Of a stretch of DNA of 64,000 nt, positions 54,823 through 63,011 are shown piece after piece. The notes under the pieces were generated by a model that worked only from the letters and a program-made list of their open reading frames with translations, searched no databases and was not told the origin of the DNA. The DNA lies in the NCBI RefSeq assembly GCF_016811915.1, contig NZ_CP069127.1, positions 4,312,001-4,376,000 of the forward strand. The letters are read 5' to 3'. A program made the position numbers and the translations under genes. Each line of letters opens with the position of its first letter. Position 1 is the stretch's first letter. The stretch comes from Brevibacillus choshinensis (GTDB lineage: Bacteria > Bacillota > Bacilli > Brevibacillales > Brevibacillaceae).

Positions 54823-55125
54823 AATAAAACCGTTTAGCCTATGCTGTCTTAACTTTAGAGTGAGTCTAGTACTTATTTTTCGGGGTATGACTGATTTGTA
54901 CTTTGAAGAACCGCGCTGGATCAGCGAATCCGGTCTCTTACTTTATTTTCCGGAGACACCAACATGTCTCGCAGCCCTTCTCTAGTTTTTGGTTTGGCGA
55001 GTTTAAGGGCGAACCCCTGACCTGGCAAGGATTGCCCTCCTCCCTGCAGCTGATTGGGGATCATAAAGCTTGTTTTCCCCCTATTCAGTCAGCAGAACCA
55101 AAAATCGTACTCTTTTTCAACATTG
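54823..55125. other. Intergenic stretch with no supported gene
   Basis: About 300 bp between the LysR gene and a convergent unknown gene. Open frames occur but none has a ribosome-binding site or recognisable product. Confidence 0.5.
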
Positions 55126-55842
55126 CTATCTTGGAAACTCGATGTCTCCCCTATTTACTATCATCACATGTTCCAAATCCACTTCACTATTTGAATACCC
55201 AGTCCCATTTACAGAGCTCTCTGGAAAGGTTTCTTTATTCATCTGATCATATGGAATCCAACCAAAAAACAAATCCTGTTCGGGGAGTTTTGCTGATTCT
55301 GCTTTTCTGTATGCATTCATGATTGCTACCCAATCGTGAGACAGTTGCATCCATCCATAAGATTTCTCTTGAAGCGAGACTCTCTTCTCCATTTGTACTC
55401 TTGGCTCGTAATGCTCTACCCCTTTTGTGATACGATATCCTCTGTCTCTAATCATATAAAAATGAATAGAACTCAATTGATCTTTCGGATGAATATTCCA
55501 CACGAAATAGAACGATGAAGGATCGTTTTTATGAATCTTCCATAGCCTGGGTTCCCCCTTTGTATCAATCGACGCAACCTTCCACTTATGATTTTTCCAT
55601 ACCCAATAGCTAAGACCGTAGTCACCTCTCTTGGAAATAAAGGGCACTAATACGTTGCGCTCGCCAACAGGAATCGTTTCTTGAATGACACTTGCGGTCG
55701 CTTCTGGAAAGTTGCGATTCATCTCTTCAACCAATTGTTCATTTGTTGGAAAAGAAGTAGGCTTTGAAAAATAGAACCAGTATAAAATGATTGATGGCAA
55801 TATCATAAAAAAACCAAGAGACCATAGCTTTTTCTTCGTCAT
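55126..55842 (-). CDS. Unknown membrane-anchored protein
   Basis: The 238-residue protein has one N-terminal hydrophobic helix (LGFFMILPSIILYWFYFS) and a mixed alpha/beta domain rich in aromatic residues, presumably outside the cell. I do not recognise the family. GGGGGGAG precedes the ATG. It starts two bases after the end of the next unknown membrane protein gene, so both are coexpressed. Confidence 0.75.
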   Translation of the reverse strand: MTKKKLWSLGFFMILPSIILYWFYFSKPTSFPTNEQLVEEMNRNFPEATASVIQETIPVGERNVLVPFISKRGDYGLSYWVWKNHKWKVASIDTKGEPRLWKIHKNDPSSFYFVWNIHPKDQLSSIHFYMIRDRGYRITKGVEHYEPRVQMEKRVSLQEKSYGWMQLSHDWVAIMNAYRKAESAKLPEQDLFFGWIPYDQMNKETFPESSVNGTGYSNSEVDLEHVMIVNRGDIEFPR

Positions 55843-55844
55843 TT

Positions 55845-56564
55845 TTATTCTCCCCCCTCTAATAGCGAATCTTTGGAGCGAAAATAAAGCTGCATTTTCG
55901 GTGCTGATAATAAAATGCCTTTACCATCTTCTTCCACATAAATCAATGTATGGAGACCACTACCCCATTTTGACGAAGTTCCAATGAGTTGATAGGGAAA
56001 CCGTTCGTTTCTTTTATTGGATTCCGTATTCATAATGGTCTCTTCGTACCACCGATTACTATAAATTGGCTCCTGTCTTAATGTATCGAGTTGATTTAGA
56101 AGGCTATCTTTGTTTAGTGATCGGTCTTTAGCTGATGGGTGAATTTTTATAATGGCAGCATTCGTAACTTTCGAGATATGGACTGATGGTTCGTCTTTGG
56201 GGTATATCGCATGATGGACTGGTATTGTTAGTAAAGTGGATGCAAAGAAAATAAAATTCGCCCCAAAGCCTAACCAAGCAAAAGATCGATAAGTCTGCCA
56301 CCTTTCAGCTCGATCTTTACGTTTACGAACAAAATACAAGATCCATACACCAAGAGGTAAAATTGGCAGCTTAACTATCACATCAAACATATTCCAATTA
56401 ATTGAAAGGGAAATAAGACCGGCAAGTATGATTACTGGAATTTTCCATACTTTCGGTTTTACCATTTGTTTTTGATAAATTTTATTGGCAAAAAAAACAA
56501 TAACAATCCACCCTAAGGTTTCAGTTACTGTATCTATCGCATTAAAATCAACATGAATTTCCAC
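55845..56564 (-). CDS. Unknown membrane protein with extracellular domain
   Basis: The 239-residue protein has about four N-terminal hydrophobic helices (LGWIVIVFFANKIYQ; VIILAGLISLSINWNMFDVIV; ILPLGVWILYFVRKRKDR; WLGFGANFIFFASTLLTI) and a soluble C-terminal domain. The GTG at 56564 follows GGAGG by six bases; an ATG at 56594 is the alternative. First gene of a two-gene operon of unknown role. Confidence 0.72.
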   Translation of the reverse strand: MEIHVDFNAIDTVTETLGWIVIVFFANKIYQKQMVKPKVWKIPVIILAGLISLSINWNMFDVIVKLPILPLGVWILYFVRKRKDRAERWQTYRSFAWLGFGANFIFFASTLLTIPVHHAIYPKDEPSVHISKVTNAAIIKIHPSAKDRSLNKDSLLNQLDTLRQEPIYSNRWYEETIMNTESNKRNERFPYQLIGTSSKWGSGLHTLIYVEEDGKGILLSAPKMQLYFRSKDSLLEGGE

Positions 56565-57036
56565 CCCAATCCTCCTTTTTCCCTCTGTAATCATTTGAAA
56601 TTAGTCCGCCGATTACAGCCCAGCTTATCGAACAATCGAATCCGGTTTGAAGAGATTCGATCTCCGTTTTTCTTTATTTTACCATTAATGCCATTTATTT
56701 TTATCCATATTACAGAAATTGTCCATTACACAATTCGTCCCGTTAGCGCAACAAAGCTGCCGATCATCGCGGCAGCTTTGTGTGGAGTGTTTTTTGCGTT
56801 ATCGAACCCGTCAGCCTAACGCCGCTTTCTCGGTCTAAGCTGTTTAGCAAAGCATCAAAGTTTGGGACTACTCCTTCTGTTAGTGAATGAGGACCCTATT
56901 AAATGCTAGGGTAAATGCGTTCGGGAAAAGCATAAGCGTAATCACAAGGAAATAAAGCAGACTAGTGGCTTGAAGCCCCTTCAAAAAAATTGTACGTAAA
57001 CTACTTGGACGATGTTTCGAATCATCTTCAGCCGTA
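56565..57036. other. Gene-free stretch with repeat-like hairpin
   Basis: About 470 bp without a convincing gene. It holds the left copy of a hairpin-bearing repeat (56721-56821) and an ACCCTA...TAGGGT dyad near 56891-56910. A hydrophobic plus-strand frame ending at 56819 runs through the hairpin and is not believed. Confidence 0.5.
56721..56821 (+). repeat. Dispersed repeat, left copy, with hairpin
   Basis: GTCCATTAC, then 18 bases on CCCGTTA, then CAAC, then a hairpin ACAAAGCTGCC / GGCAGCTTTGT (56751-56781). CGTTAG (56741) and CTAACG (56816) form an outer inverted repeat. The same blocks with identical spacing recur at 58343. Confidence 0.55.
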
Positions 57037-57375
57037 TTAAAATAAATGACTCATACTGATGACGATGGACATCAGGCAAAGTACGATAGCCGGTATTGCC
57101 TTTGGAAAAGGATCCTTAGCAACAACGAGAAGAATAAAAGCTGCGACAAACATCGTAGCCGCTAGTAGAAGTCCTGCGATAACAGCCGAAATCGGAAACC
57201 AAATGCCTACAAGTAAACCGATTGCACACGTTATCTCAATAAAGCCCGTCAAAAAGTTGAAAATGGACGGCATGCCGAAGCGCTCAAACTCATTTGCCAT
57301 CTTACCGGAAATAATTTTACTCCCCGTAAATATAAAAAATACGCCGACAATAACTTGCAAAATGATCATCACCAT
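57037..57375 (-). CDS. DoxX-family membrane protein
   Basis: The 112-residue protein has four hydrophobic helices and the DoxX pattern LQVIVGVFFIFTGSKIISG ... FERFGMPSIFNFLTGFIEITCAIGLLVGIW. DoxX proteins are linked to redox or thiol-stress functions in the membrane. I take the ATG at 57375 (GGGG seven bases before); a GTG at 57402 would lie almost on the predicted promoter. A MarR operator-like palindrome lies just upstream. Confidence 0.82.
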   Translation of the reverse strand: MVMIILQVIVGVFFIFTGSKIISGKMANEFERFGMPSIFNFLTGFIEITCAIGLLVGIWFPISAVIAGLLLAATMFVAAFILLVVAKDPFPKAIPAIVLCLMSIVISMSHLF

Positions 57376-57408
57376 GATATTTCCCCATTTCTTTGTGTTC
57401 ACTACTTT

Positions 57409-57426
57409 TATATGCTATAGCATGTA
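57409..57426. promoter_or_regulatory. MarR operator copy upstream of DoxX gene
   Basis: TATATGCTATAGCATGTA differs by one base from the perfect palindrome upstream of the nearby marR gene (58197-58214). On the minus strand it fills the spacer between TTGCAG and ATAAAA. Confidence 0.72.
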
Positions 57427-57439
57427 TTCTGCAAAAAAA

Positions 57440-57637
57440 TTAACGCTCTTCGAGAGTCGATTCCTCTGTGATCACCAAAAAGTGAAGTGAAGCCTTGAGC
57501 TTTTGAATGAAATCATCATCCGGTATTTCAAATTGCTGAAAAACGGAGAAACCTTCGTCCTTACGGGTGCTCATTTCATCCATATTTGGTTGGATGGACT
57601 TTCCTTCTTCATGATATGGCTGTTCGTTTTTTAGCAT
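57440..57637 (-). CDS. Small hypothetical protein, 65 residues
   Basis: A charged, soluble 65-residue frame lies between the MarR and DoxX genes. Ribosome-binding site is weak and the family is unknown. It may be a real small partner of the cassette or chance. Confidence 0.4.
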   Translation of the reverse strand: MLKNEQPYHEEGKSIQPNMDEMSTRKDEGFSVFQQFEIPDDDFIQKLKASLHFLVITEESTLEER

Positions 57638-57670
57638 AGCCGCGCACTTCTTTCTTCTATCTATTTGAGC

Positions 57671-58096
57671 TCAGTCATCCCGAACACTCGCATACAGTTT
57701 TTCAAGTATAGCTTTTAATTGCTCAATTTCACCCTCGCTCAAGTATCTCGTCACGTGATTGTGTGCTTCGATAACAATTGGCAGAAGTTTTGATTTCAAC
57801 GTAATTCCTTTGTCGCTCAGAAATAAGTTATGGGATCGTTTATCCGCATCATTTACAATCCGTTTGACGAACCCCTTTTTCTCAAGCGAGTGGATCATCC
57901 GAACAACCGTACTCTGATCCCGATCGATAGCTTCCGCAAGCTCTTTTTGCGTTGTTGCCCTTTCTCCATCTAGAACACTAATAATACTCCATTGCTCTGG
58001 TGTCATTTCAAATGGCTTTAATTGCTTTGTAAAATAATTGGTCATCTTAACATCCGTACGATGAATCAGAAAACCCGTTATATTATATAGTTCCAT
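57671..58096 (-). CDS. MarR-family regulator
   Basis: The 141-residue protein has TPEQWSIISVLDGERATTQKELAEAIDRDQSTVVRMIHSLEKKGFVKRIVNDADKRSHNLFLSDKG, the MarR winged helix. GGGAG is six bases before the ATG. A perfect 18-bp palindrome upstream and a near copy before the DoxX gene point to autoregulation and control of DoxX. Confidence 0.9.
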   Translation of the reverse strand: MELYNITGFLIHRTDVKMTNYFTKQLKPFEMTPEQWSIISVLDGERATTQKELAEAIDRDQSTVVRMIHSLEKKGFVKRIVNDADKRSHNLFLSDKGITLKSKLLPIVIEAHNHVTRYLSEGEIEQLKAILEKLYASVRDD

Positions 58097-58196
58097 AGTT
58101 TGCTCCCATTCATTTTAGCCCGCTGACTAGCTGCTACATTTTCCCATAAAATCTCATGTTTTTCTATATCATACATGACTTTGATTTCTTTCAAAC

Positions 58197-58214
58197 TATA
58201 TGCTATAGCATATA
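58197..58214. promoter_or_regulatory. 18-bp perfect palindrome, MarR operator
   Basis: TATATGCTA-TAGCATATA is a perfect inverted repeat 101 bp upstream of the marR start. Confidence 0.78.
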
Positions 58215-58342
58215 AATTATCTAATAACATAATGATTGTCAAGTTGGCCTATTTTCCGTCTTGCGTGAAATGGCGTGAAATGGCTTGAATTGGCTTACCT
58301 AGAATGATCTCCATAACAGGATCAACGAATAATTTGCCGATG

Positions 58343-58416
58343 GTCCATTACGCTGTCCTGCCCGTTACTTCAACGGAAAAACGACAGCCGATCCTCTCGC
58401 GGCTGTCGTCTTTTTT
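58343..58416. repeat. Dispersed repeat, right copy, with terminator hairpin
   Basis: GTCCATTAC (58343), CCCGTTA (58361) and CAAC (58371) have the same spacing as the copy at 56721. The hairpin here is ACGACAGCCG / CGGCTGTCGT with T tracts on both strands, so it can also end transcription of the adjacent pseudogene. Confidence 0.6.
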
Positions 58417-58508
58417 TGAACAAAATCTGCTTTTTACTACCTAAACCCGTGTAAGCTTATCCGGGTTTCCCATGATAAAGATTCCGGCAAGCTTTCCGTG
58501 TCGGCGTA

Positions 58509-59697
58509 CTATTTAAGCATACTGACGGTATCCTCTATCAGCTTCTTGATTCTCCCAGGAAACCTCCCTGTCAGGACCATATCGAGTCCCCATGTGCGTA
58601 TCCAGAACACCCCTTTTCGCCCAGGGCTATTGTGAAAGCATCCATCCTCGATTTGAGTGAATGATGAATGGGAGCCGGACGCCCCTGCAAATCTGCCATC
58701 ACGATTTTCCCCAGTCGAACCCCTGCTCCCCAGCTTCAAAGCATGTCATCTGAGTTTCTCTGCCGTCTCTCGGATCGACGATTCTCGTACAGTCGCCAAT
58801 GCTGTAAACGTTCGGCGTCCCTTGGACACGATAACATTCATCCACCCGTACCTTCCCATCAGGAGTAAGCGGCAAGCCCATGCCCCGAAGGTCCGGATTG
58901 GGTATCAAACCCAACGTCCATATGCATAGGCCAACCGGCAGGCAATCACCGTTGCTGAGCGTCACAGCTCCTTCCTTCTCTTGCAGCGCCTTACGATTGT
59001 GAAGCACTGCCACTCCACATTCGATGAGCTGCTGATCCAACTTCCGTCTAAATTTCTCCGACACTTCCGGGAGCAGTCGTTCTTGTGCATTCAGCAAATA
59101 GACGGAGGCATCGGCCGGATTCAGACCTTGCGTCGCTGCTTCCTTCCTCATGGCGAGGGCTAGCTCGGCAGACGTCTCAATGCCGCTGATGCCTGCTCCT
59201 GCAACCGCGATGGTCATCAGTCTTTTGCGTTCCTTAGGATTGGTCTCGTCGACAGCCTTCCGCAGGTTGGCACGCCAGTGTTCCCGGATGTCTACAGCGG
59301 CTTGCGGGTCCGTCAAAGCGATGCCGCCTTGATCGGGGTCCGGTCTCCGAGCAATGCTGCCGACCGCCACGACTAGAAGGTCATAATGAATTCGGACATC
59401 ATTTCCTTGAACATCCGTATATCGAAGCCGCTGCTCCCCGCCATCCACGGACGCAACCGTCCCTTGTATGAATTCGAAATCTTTTAGGGCCAAATGATTC
59501 CAGGGAATCATAATCTCTTCCTCGACCGCCGTCGGACGGAACATTCTCAATTTACGCAAATGACCGGGCTGCTTGTCGATCAGAACAAACCGAATCTGCC
59601 GTCCGTTCGCTATGCCCCGAGTCTTTTCCTTTATTGCTTTGAGTGCTCGCAGCCCTGCATAGCCGCCTCCTATGATGACGCATGTCAAATCGTTCAT
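58509..59697 (-). pseudogene. NDH-2-like FAD/NAD(P) oxidoreductase, broken C-terminus
   Basis: The first 320 residues are a good type II NADH-dehydrogenase-like flavoprotein: CVIIGGGYAGLRALKAIKE, DLLVVAVGSIARRPD, IAVAGAGISGIETSAELA, VYSIGDCTRI. Then the frame fails after TCFEAGEQG. The next part of the family C-terminus, GKIVMADLQGRPAPIHH, continues in another frame, and the end, WGLDMVLTGRFPGRIKKLIEDTVSML, in a third, stopping at 58509. Two frameshifts (near 58720 and 58615) are needed. The uninterrupted frame stops at 58699. Confidence 0.82.
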
Positions 59698-59816
59698 CGC
59701 TCCTCAGCTCCTTTTACGTTTGCAAATATAACGATGTAAGGCACTGATTTGTGACTTCGGAAACGCTGTTCTTTCGTGTCATTTTGTTGAGTAAATCTGC
59801 CCGTAAGCATAGAAAA

Positions 59817-59839
59817 GGCAGCCCGTCTTTAAGGCTGCC
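59817..59839 (-). terminator. Terminator after DUF1772 gene
   Basis: GGCAGCC / GGCTGCC stem followed on the minus strand by TTTTCT. Confidence 0.65.
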
Positions 59840-59922
59840 GAATTGCTCAATATAAGAAAGGGGCGTGCCACGGTGAGATACCCGCTACCTGGCCAGCCAA
59901 CCACGGACGAATGCCGAAGCTT

Positions 59923-60405
59923 CTATCGGTATCGGAGCGCGATGATGAATGAAGCCAATGCCGCTAGGGAAGCGACCGTCCTCACGTGGTTCCATGCCGT
60001 CCAATTAACGATGTAATGCTTCCATAGATCGGCTCCTGCGGCACTGTTTGGATCTACGCTGGCAAGAGAGTCATTCAGCGGCACGTTAAACGCGATCGTC
60101 ACCAGAAAGCCGACGAGATAAAATAGGCTGCCAGCAAGCACATAGATCGTGCCAGTCTCGCCCCATCTGAAGAACGACTGGATAGCCAGGGCGATACACG
60201 CCAGTGCCGTTCCGAAAAACACCAGGGCAAACAATGGATTGAGCACTGCGACGTTGATAGACTGCATGGCGGCAATGCCTTGCACCGATGGGATGCGGGA
60301 GAGGGCCGTCATCACGAATGACGAAAAGGCGAAGAACAGTCCCGCAATCAATCCAGCGCCTAGTGCAGAGAGAAAGGTCAACCCAAAGAGCAATTGGCCA
60401 GTCAT
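59923..60405 (-). CDS. DUF1772 (anthrone oxygenase-like) membrane protein
   Basis: The 160-residue protein has four hydrophobic helices and the family pattern GLIAGLFFAFSSFVMTALSRIPS, AMQSINVAVLNPLFALVFFGTA, VTIAFNVPLNDSLA, WNHVRTVASLAALASFIIAL. Relatives act on polyketide anthrones, but most bacterial members are uncharacterised. The ATG at 60405 overlaps the NmrA-like gene stop (ATGA). Confidence 0.88.
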   Translation of the reverse strand: MTGQLLFGLTFLSALGAGLIAGLFFAFSSFVMTALSRIPSVQGIAAMQSINVAVLNPLFALVFFGTALACIALAIQSFFRWGETGTIYVLAGSLFYLVGFLVTIAFNVPLNDSLASVDPNSAAGADLWKHYIVNWTAWNHVRTVASLAALASFIIALRYR

Positions 60406-61265
60406 TTTGCCCCTCCCCATATGCCGGTTCCTGCAGCTTCTCGCGCGTAGTCGGCAAAATCACGAGGCTCCCGGCCCAAGGCTCGCTGGACGCCGTCTGT
60501 CAGGTGGGAGTTGCGACCGTCCAAGACTTTGGTGAACAAGTCTGTCATCAGTGCCAAGACCTCGGCCGGTACTCCCTCTTGCGCCAGCATGGACGTGAAC
60601 TGCTCTGCGGTGATTTGTACATAGCGAACATCCCTGCCGCTTGCCTTTGCGATTTCCTCGGTCACTTGCGCAAAAGTGAGCGCGCGAGGACCCGTCAGCT
60701 CATAAAGTTGGCCGACATGTCCGACCTCTGTCAGCGCCGCGACCGCGCAATCCGCGATGTCCCAAGCGTCGACGAACGGCTCCGGCACGTCCGCGGCCGG
60801 CAGAGCGACCGTACCGCTGAGCACCGGTCCGAGTAGGAAGTTTTCGCTGAAATTTTGACAGAACCAGCTCGCCCGCAAGATCGTCCAGTCCGCGCCCGAA
60901 TCCCGCAGTGATTGCTCGCTGAGCTGAGCCTCTTCTTCGCCTCTGCCAGACAACAGCACCAGGCGCCGCACTCCGCTTTCCACTGCCAGCCTGGAGAAAG
61001 AACCGATCGCGTCAGCGGCCCCTGGCACCGCCAGATCAGGGTAATACGTAATATACACTGCCCCAACGTCCCGCAGCGAAGATTCCCAAGTGGCCGGGTT
61101 CTCCCAATCGAAGGCCGGTTCACCAAAACGAGAGCCAATCCGAATTGGCAGCCCGCGAGACGTGAGCCGCTCCGCCACACGGCGACCGGTCTTCCCTGTG
61201 CCACCAAGAATCAAGATTGGCTTCATTTCGTGAGTGCTTTCCCTCATGCCATTATCCTTGTTCAT
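60402..61265 (-). CDS. NmrA/atypical SDR NAD(P)-binding protein
   Basis: The 287-residue protein has the N-terminal Rossmann motif ILILGGTGKTGRRVAERL, VYITYYPDLAVPGAAD, LVLLSGRGEEEAQLSEQSLRDSGADWTILRASWFCQNFSENF. This is the YesF/QOR2-like NmrA group of quinone-type reductases or redox sensors. The ATG at 61265 follows AAGGAGG by six bases; the longer frame lacks support. First gene of a pair with DUF1772; a MarR-type palindrome lies upstream. Confidence 0.88.
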   Translation of the reverse strand: MNKDNGMRESTHEMKPILILGGTGKTGRRVAERLTSRGLPIRIGSRFGEPAFDWENPATWESSLRDVGAVYITYYPDLAVPGAADAIGSFSRLAVESGVRRLVLLSGRGEEEAQLSEQSLRDSGADWTILRASWFCQNFSENFLLGPVLSGTVALPAADVPEPFVDAWDIADCAVAALTEVGHVGQLYELTGPRALTFAQVTEEIAKASGRDVRYVQITAEQFTSMLAQEGVPAEVLALMTDLFTKVLDGRNSHLTDGVQRALGREPRDFADYAREAAGTGIWGGAK

Positions 61266-61362
61266 GTGAATCCTCCTTGTGAGGTTTATAGACAAGGCGT
61301 ATGCCTCGGTCCACTGTAGGAACGATCGATCTTTCAAGGTCATTTTGGTAAATGATGTAAAC

Positions 61363-61382
61363 ATTTGCTTGCGCAAACAAAT
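61363..61382. promoter_or_regulatory. MarR operator copy upstream of NmrA-like gene
   Basis: ATTTGCTTGCGCAAACAAAT is a palindrome with one mismatched pair, sharing TTGCGCAAACAA with the site before the marR gene. Confidence 0.7.
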
Positions 61383-61411
61383 TTACGATCAAAAAAACAG
61401 CAGCGTACGAA

Positions 61412-61840
61412 TCATTCTTTATGCTCTAATTGATCACTTACTTTATATAACTGAAAGGTTAAGTCATCCCCTTCTTTATCGCCCAAAACGGCTGAATATC
61501 GGCTGCGAAGGTTATTCCAACACTGGTTGATCACATCTTCCAAAGCTTTGCCTTTATCCGTTGAATAGATGAGCGACAAACGTCCCTCCACGCGGCTGTA
61601 TAGCAACCCTTTTCCGACAAGCTTCTCGATAAGACGGGTCACCGTAGAAGGTTGGAGATGGAGAATTTCGCCTAACTCTTTCTGTGAGATCCCTTCCTTT
61701 TCATACACGGCCATCAGTAAAAAAGCATGGGTTGGCGACAAACCGCTTACGGCAAACTCATCATCAGCCATTTTCGTGATAACCCGACTGAGCCGGTTTG
61801 CAGTGAAGTATAGGCATTCTTTTAAATAAATCTCGAGCAT
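61412..61840 (-). CDS. MarR-family regulator
   Basis: The 142-residue protein has the MarR winged helix (GISQKELGEILHLQPSTVTRLIEKLVGKGLLYSRVEGRLSLIYSTDKG). The start at the ATG at 61840 fits family length; upstream in-frame codons overlap the operator. It lies upstream of the NmrA/DUF1772 pair on the same strand, and both promoters carry the same palindrome. Confidence 0.88.
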   Translation of the reverse strand: MLEIYLKECLYFTANRLSRVITKMADDEFAVSGLSPTHAFLLMAVYEKEGISQKELGEILHLQPSTVTRLIEKLVGKGLLYSRVEGRLSLIYSTDKGKALEDVINQCWNNLRSRYSAVLGDKEGDDLTFQLYKVSDQLEHKE

Positions 61841-61877
61841 TTTGGCTGCCTCATTTCTGAATGGAACCAGCGAAATG

Positions 61878-61893
61878 TTGTTTGCGCAAACAA
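61878..61893. promoter_or_regulatory. 16-bp perfect palindrome, MarR operator
   Basis: TTGTTTGC-GCAAACAA is a perfect dyad 38 bp upstream of the marR start. Confidence 0.75.
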
Positions 61894-62084
61894 ATGTAAT
61901 ACATTTCCAGCACAATGTAAAGTCTAAAATTCACGTCGACGTCCTCACCCATTTTGCAGCATTTCCATATCTGTCATATTCACCCTAAGGCAGAAAATCA
62001 TATCCTATCTGGAAAGTCGGACACTCTAGCCGTCCTGTTCAGACACATATGCTTGAAACTGCTCAAAGTAAAGGAGTTGAGAAA

Positions 62085-62906
62085 TTGACACGATCAGCGA
62101 AAAAAGCCTTCTACAGCTCTATCAAAATCGATGTCCTGATCCCGGCTATTGAGAAAGACCTCGGCACTCTTCCCTATGTCATTGACAGTATCCGTAAGCA
62201 AGTGAAGCATCCCATCGGTAGGATCATGGTTGTATCGCCGCCAAGCAAGCGAATCCAGGCCCTTTGCCGGCGTAAAAACTGCACCTTCATCAACGAAAAA
62301 CGCGTCCTGCCCATTACGAAAGAAGACATTCACTACCAAACCAAACGCACCAATCGTTCTGGCTGGCTGCTCCAACAATTGTTGAAGCTGGCAGGAGGAA
62401 ATTTGACCAGGAAAAGGTATTATCTGGTGATTGATGCCGACACCATCCTCATCCGCCCTCATGTCTTTCTCGTCAACGGGAAAACCGTTTTTTACTGCCG
62501 TAACTGGAGTCGTCCCGAGTATTTTCGCACGTATAGGAAATTACTGGGAACCAAGCCAACCGCCTCGCGCTCTTTCGTTGCCCATTATATGCTATTCGAC
62601 AAATGGAAGCTCTCCCGGCTGAAGCGTACCATTGAGGCCAGGCAAAAGACTAGGTGGTACTGGGCGATTATCAAGAAAACCAATAAGCAGAGTTATGCTG
62701 GCTTCTCTGAGTTCGAAACGTACGGTAACTTCGTGAAAGCTCACTACCCTGGTCATCTGGTTATAAGAAGTTCCCTTAACAAAAGCTTCTCTTCCAATCC
62801 GGCAGCCCTTACTAGGAAAGGAATTTTCAGACTGGCCCAGAAATATAGGTCCCTCTCCTTTCATAAACGCAGCTGGTATATCCGGAAGAAGGGCGTGAGA
62901 AAATGA
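62085..62906 (+). CDS. DUF6492 glycosyltransferase-like protein
   Basis: The 273-residue protein has an N-terminal nucleotide-sugar fold (IDVLIPAIEKDLGTLPYVIDSIRKQV), the D-x-D metal site in YYLVIDADTIL, and FLVNGKTVFYCRNW further on. It is very basic toward the C-terminus. This fits DUF6492 (GT-A-like) proteins; substrate unknown. The start is the TTG at 62085, eight bases after AAGGAG; an ATG at 62049 has no site. Confidence 0.8.
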   Translation: MTRSAKKAFYSSIKIDVLIPAIEKDLGTLPYVIDSIRKQVKHPIGRIMVVSPPSKRIQALCRRKNCTFINEKRVLPITKEDIHYQTKRTNRSGWLLQQLLKLAGGNLTRKRYYLVIDADTILIRPHVFLVNGKTVFYCRNWSRPEYFRTYRKLLGTKPTASRSFVAHYMLFDKWKLSRLKRTIEARQKTRWYWAIIKKTNKQSYAGFSEFETYGNFVKAHYPGHLVIRSSLNKSFSSNPAALTRKGIFRLAQKYRSLSFHKRSWYIRKKGVRK

Positions 62907-62943
62907 AGAGCTGCCGGATCATCGGTTCTGCCAAATAGTAAAC

Positions 62944-62972
62944 GAGGCTGCCGGATCTCATCCAGCAGCCTC
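62944..62972. terminator. Hairpin between convergent genes
   Basis: GAGGCTGC / GCAGCCTC stem with an inner GGAT/ATCC pairing, between the glycosyltransferase and permease genes. Confidence 0.6.
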
Positions 62973-63011
62973 AGATGTTTGGTGAAAAATCTATTTTTAA
63001 CCCAGCTCTGA

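Larger units (their letters stand above)
58097..58508. other. Gene-free stretch with operator and repeat
   Basis: About 410 bp without a gene. It holds the MarR operator (58197-58214), a short GCGTGAAATGG direct repeat near 58262-58285, the right copy of the dispersed repeat and a second weak hairpin (AAACCCG...CGGGTTT, 58444-58472). Confidence 0.55.

Noticed and set aside
54903..55322. 139-codon plus-strand frame overlapping the unknown gene at 55126
   Set aside because: No domain or ribosome-binding site, and half of it overlaps a better supported gene.
56553..56819. Hydrophobic plus-strand frame after the unknown membrane protein genes
   Set aside because: It passes through a repeat hairpin and lacks a start site; probably chance.
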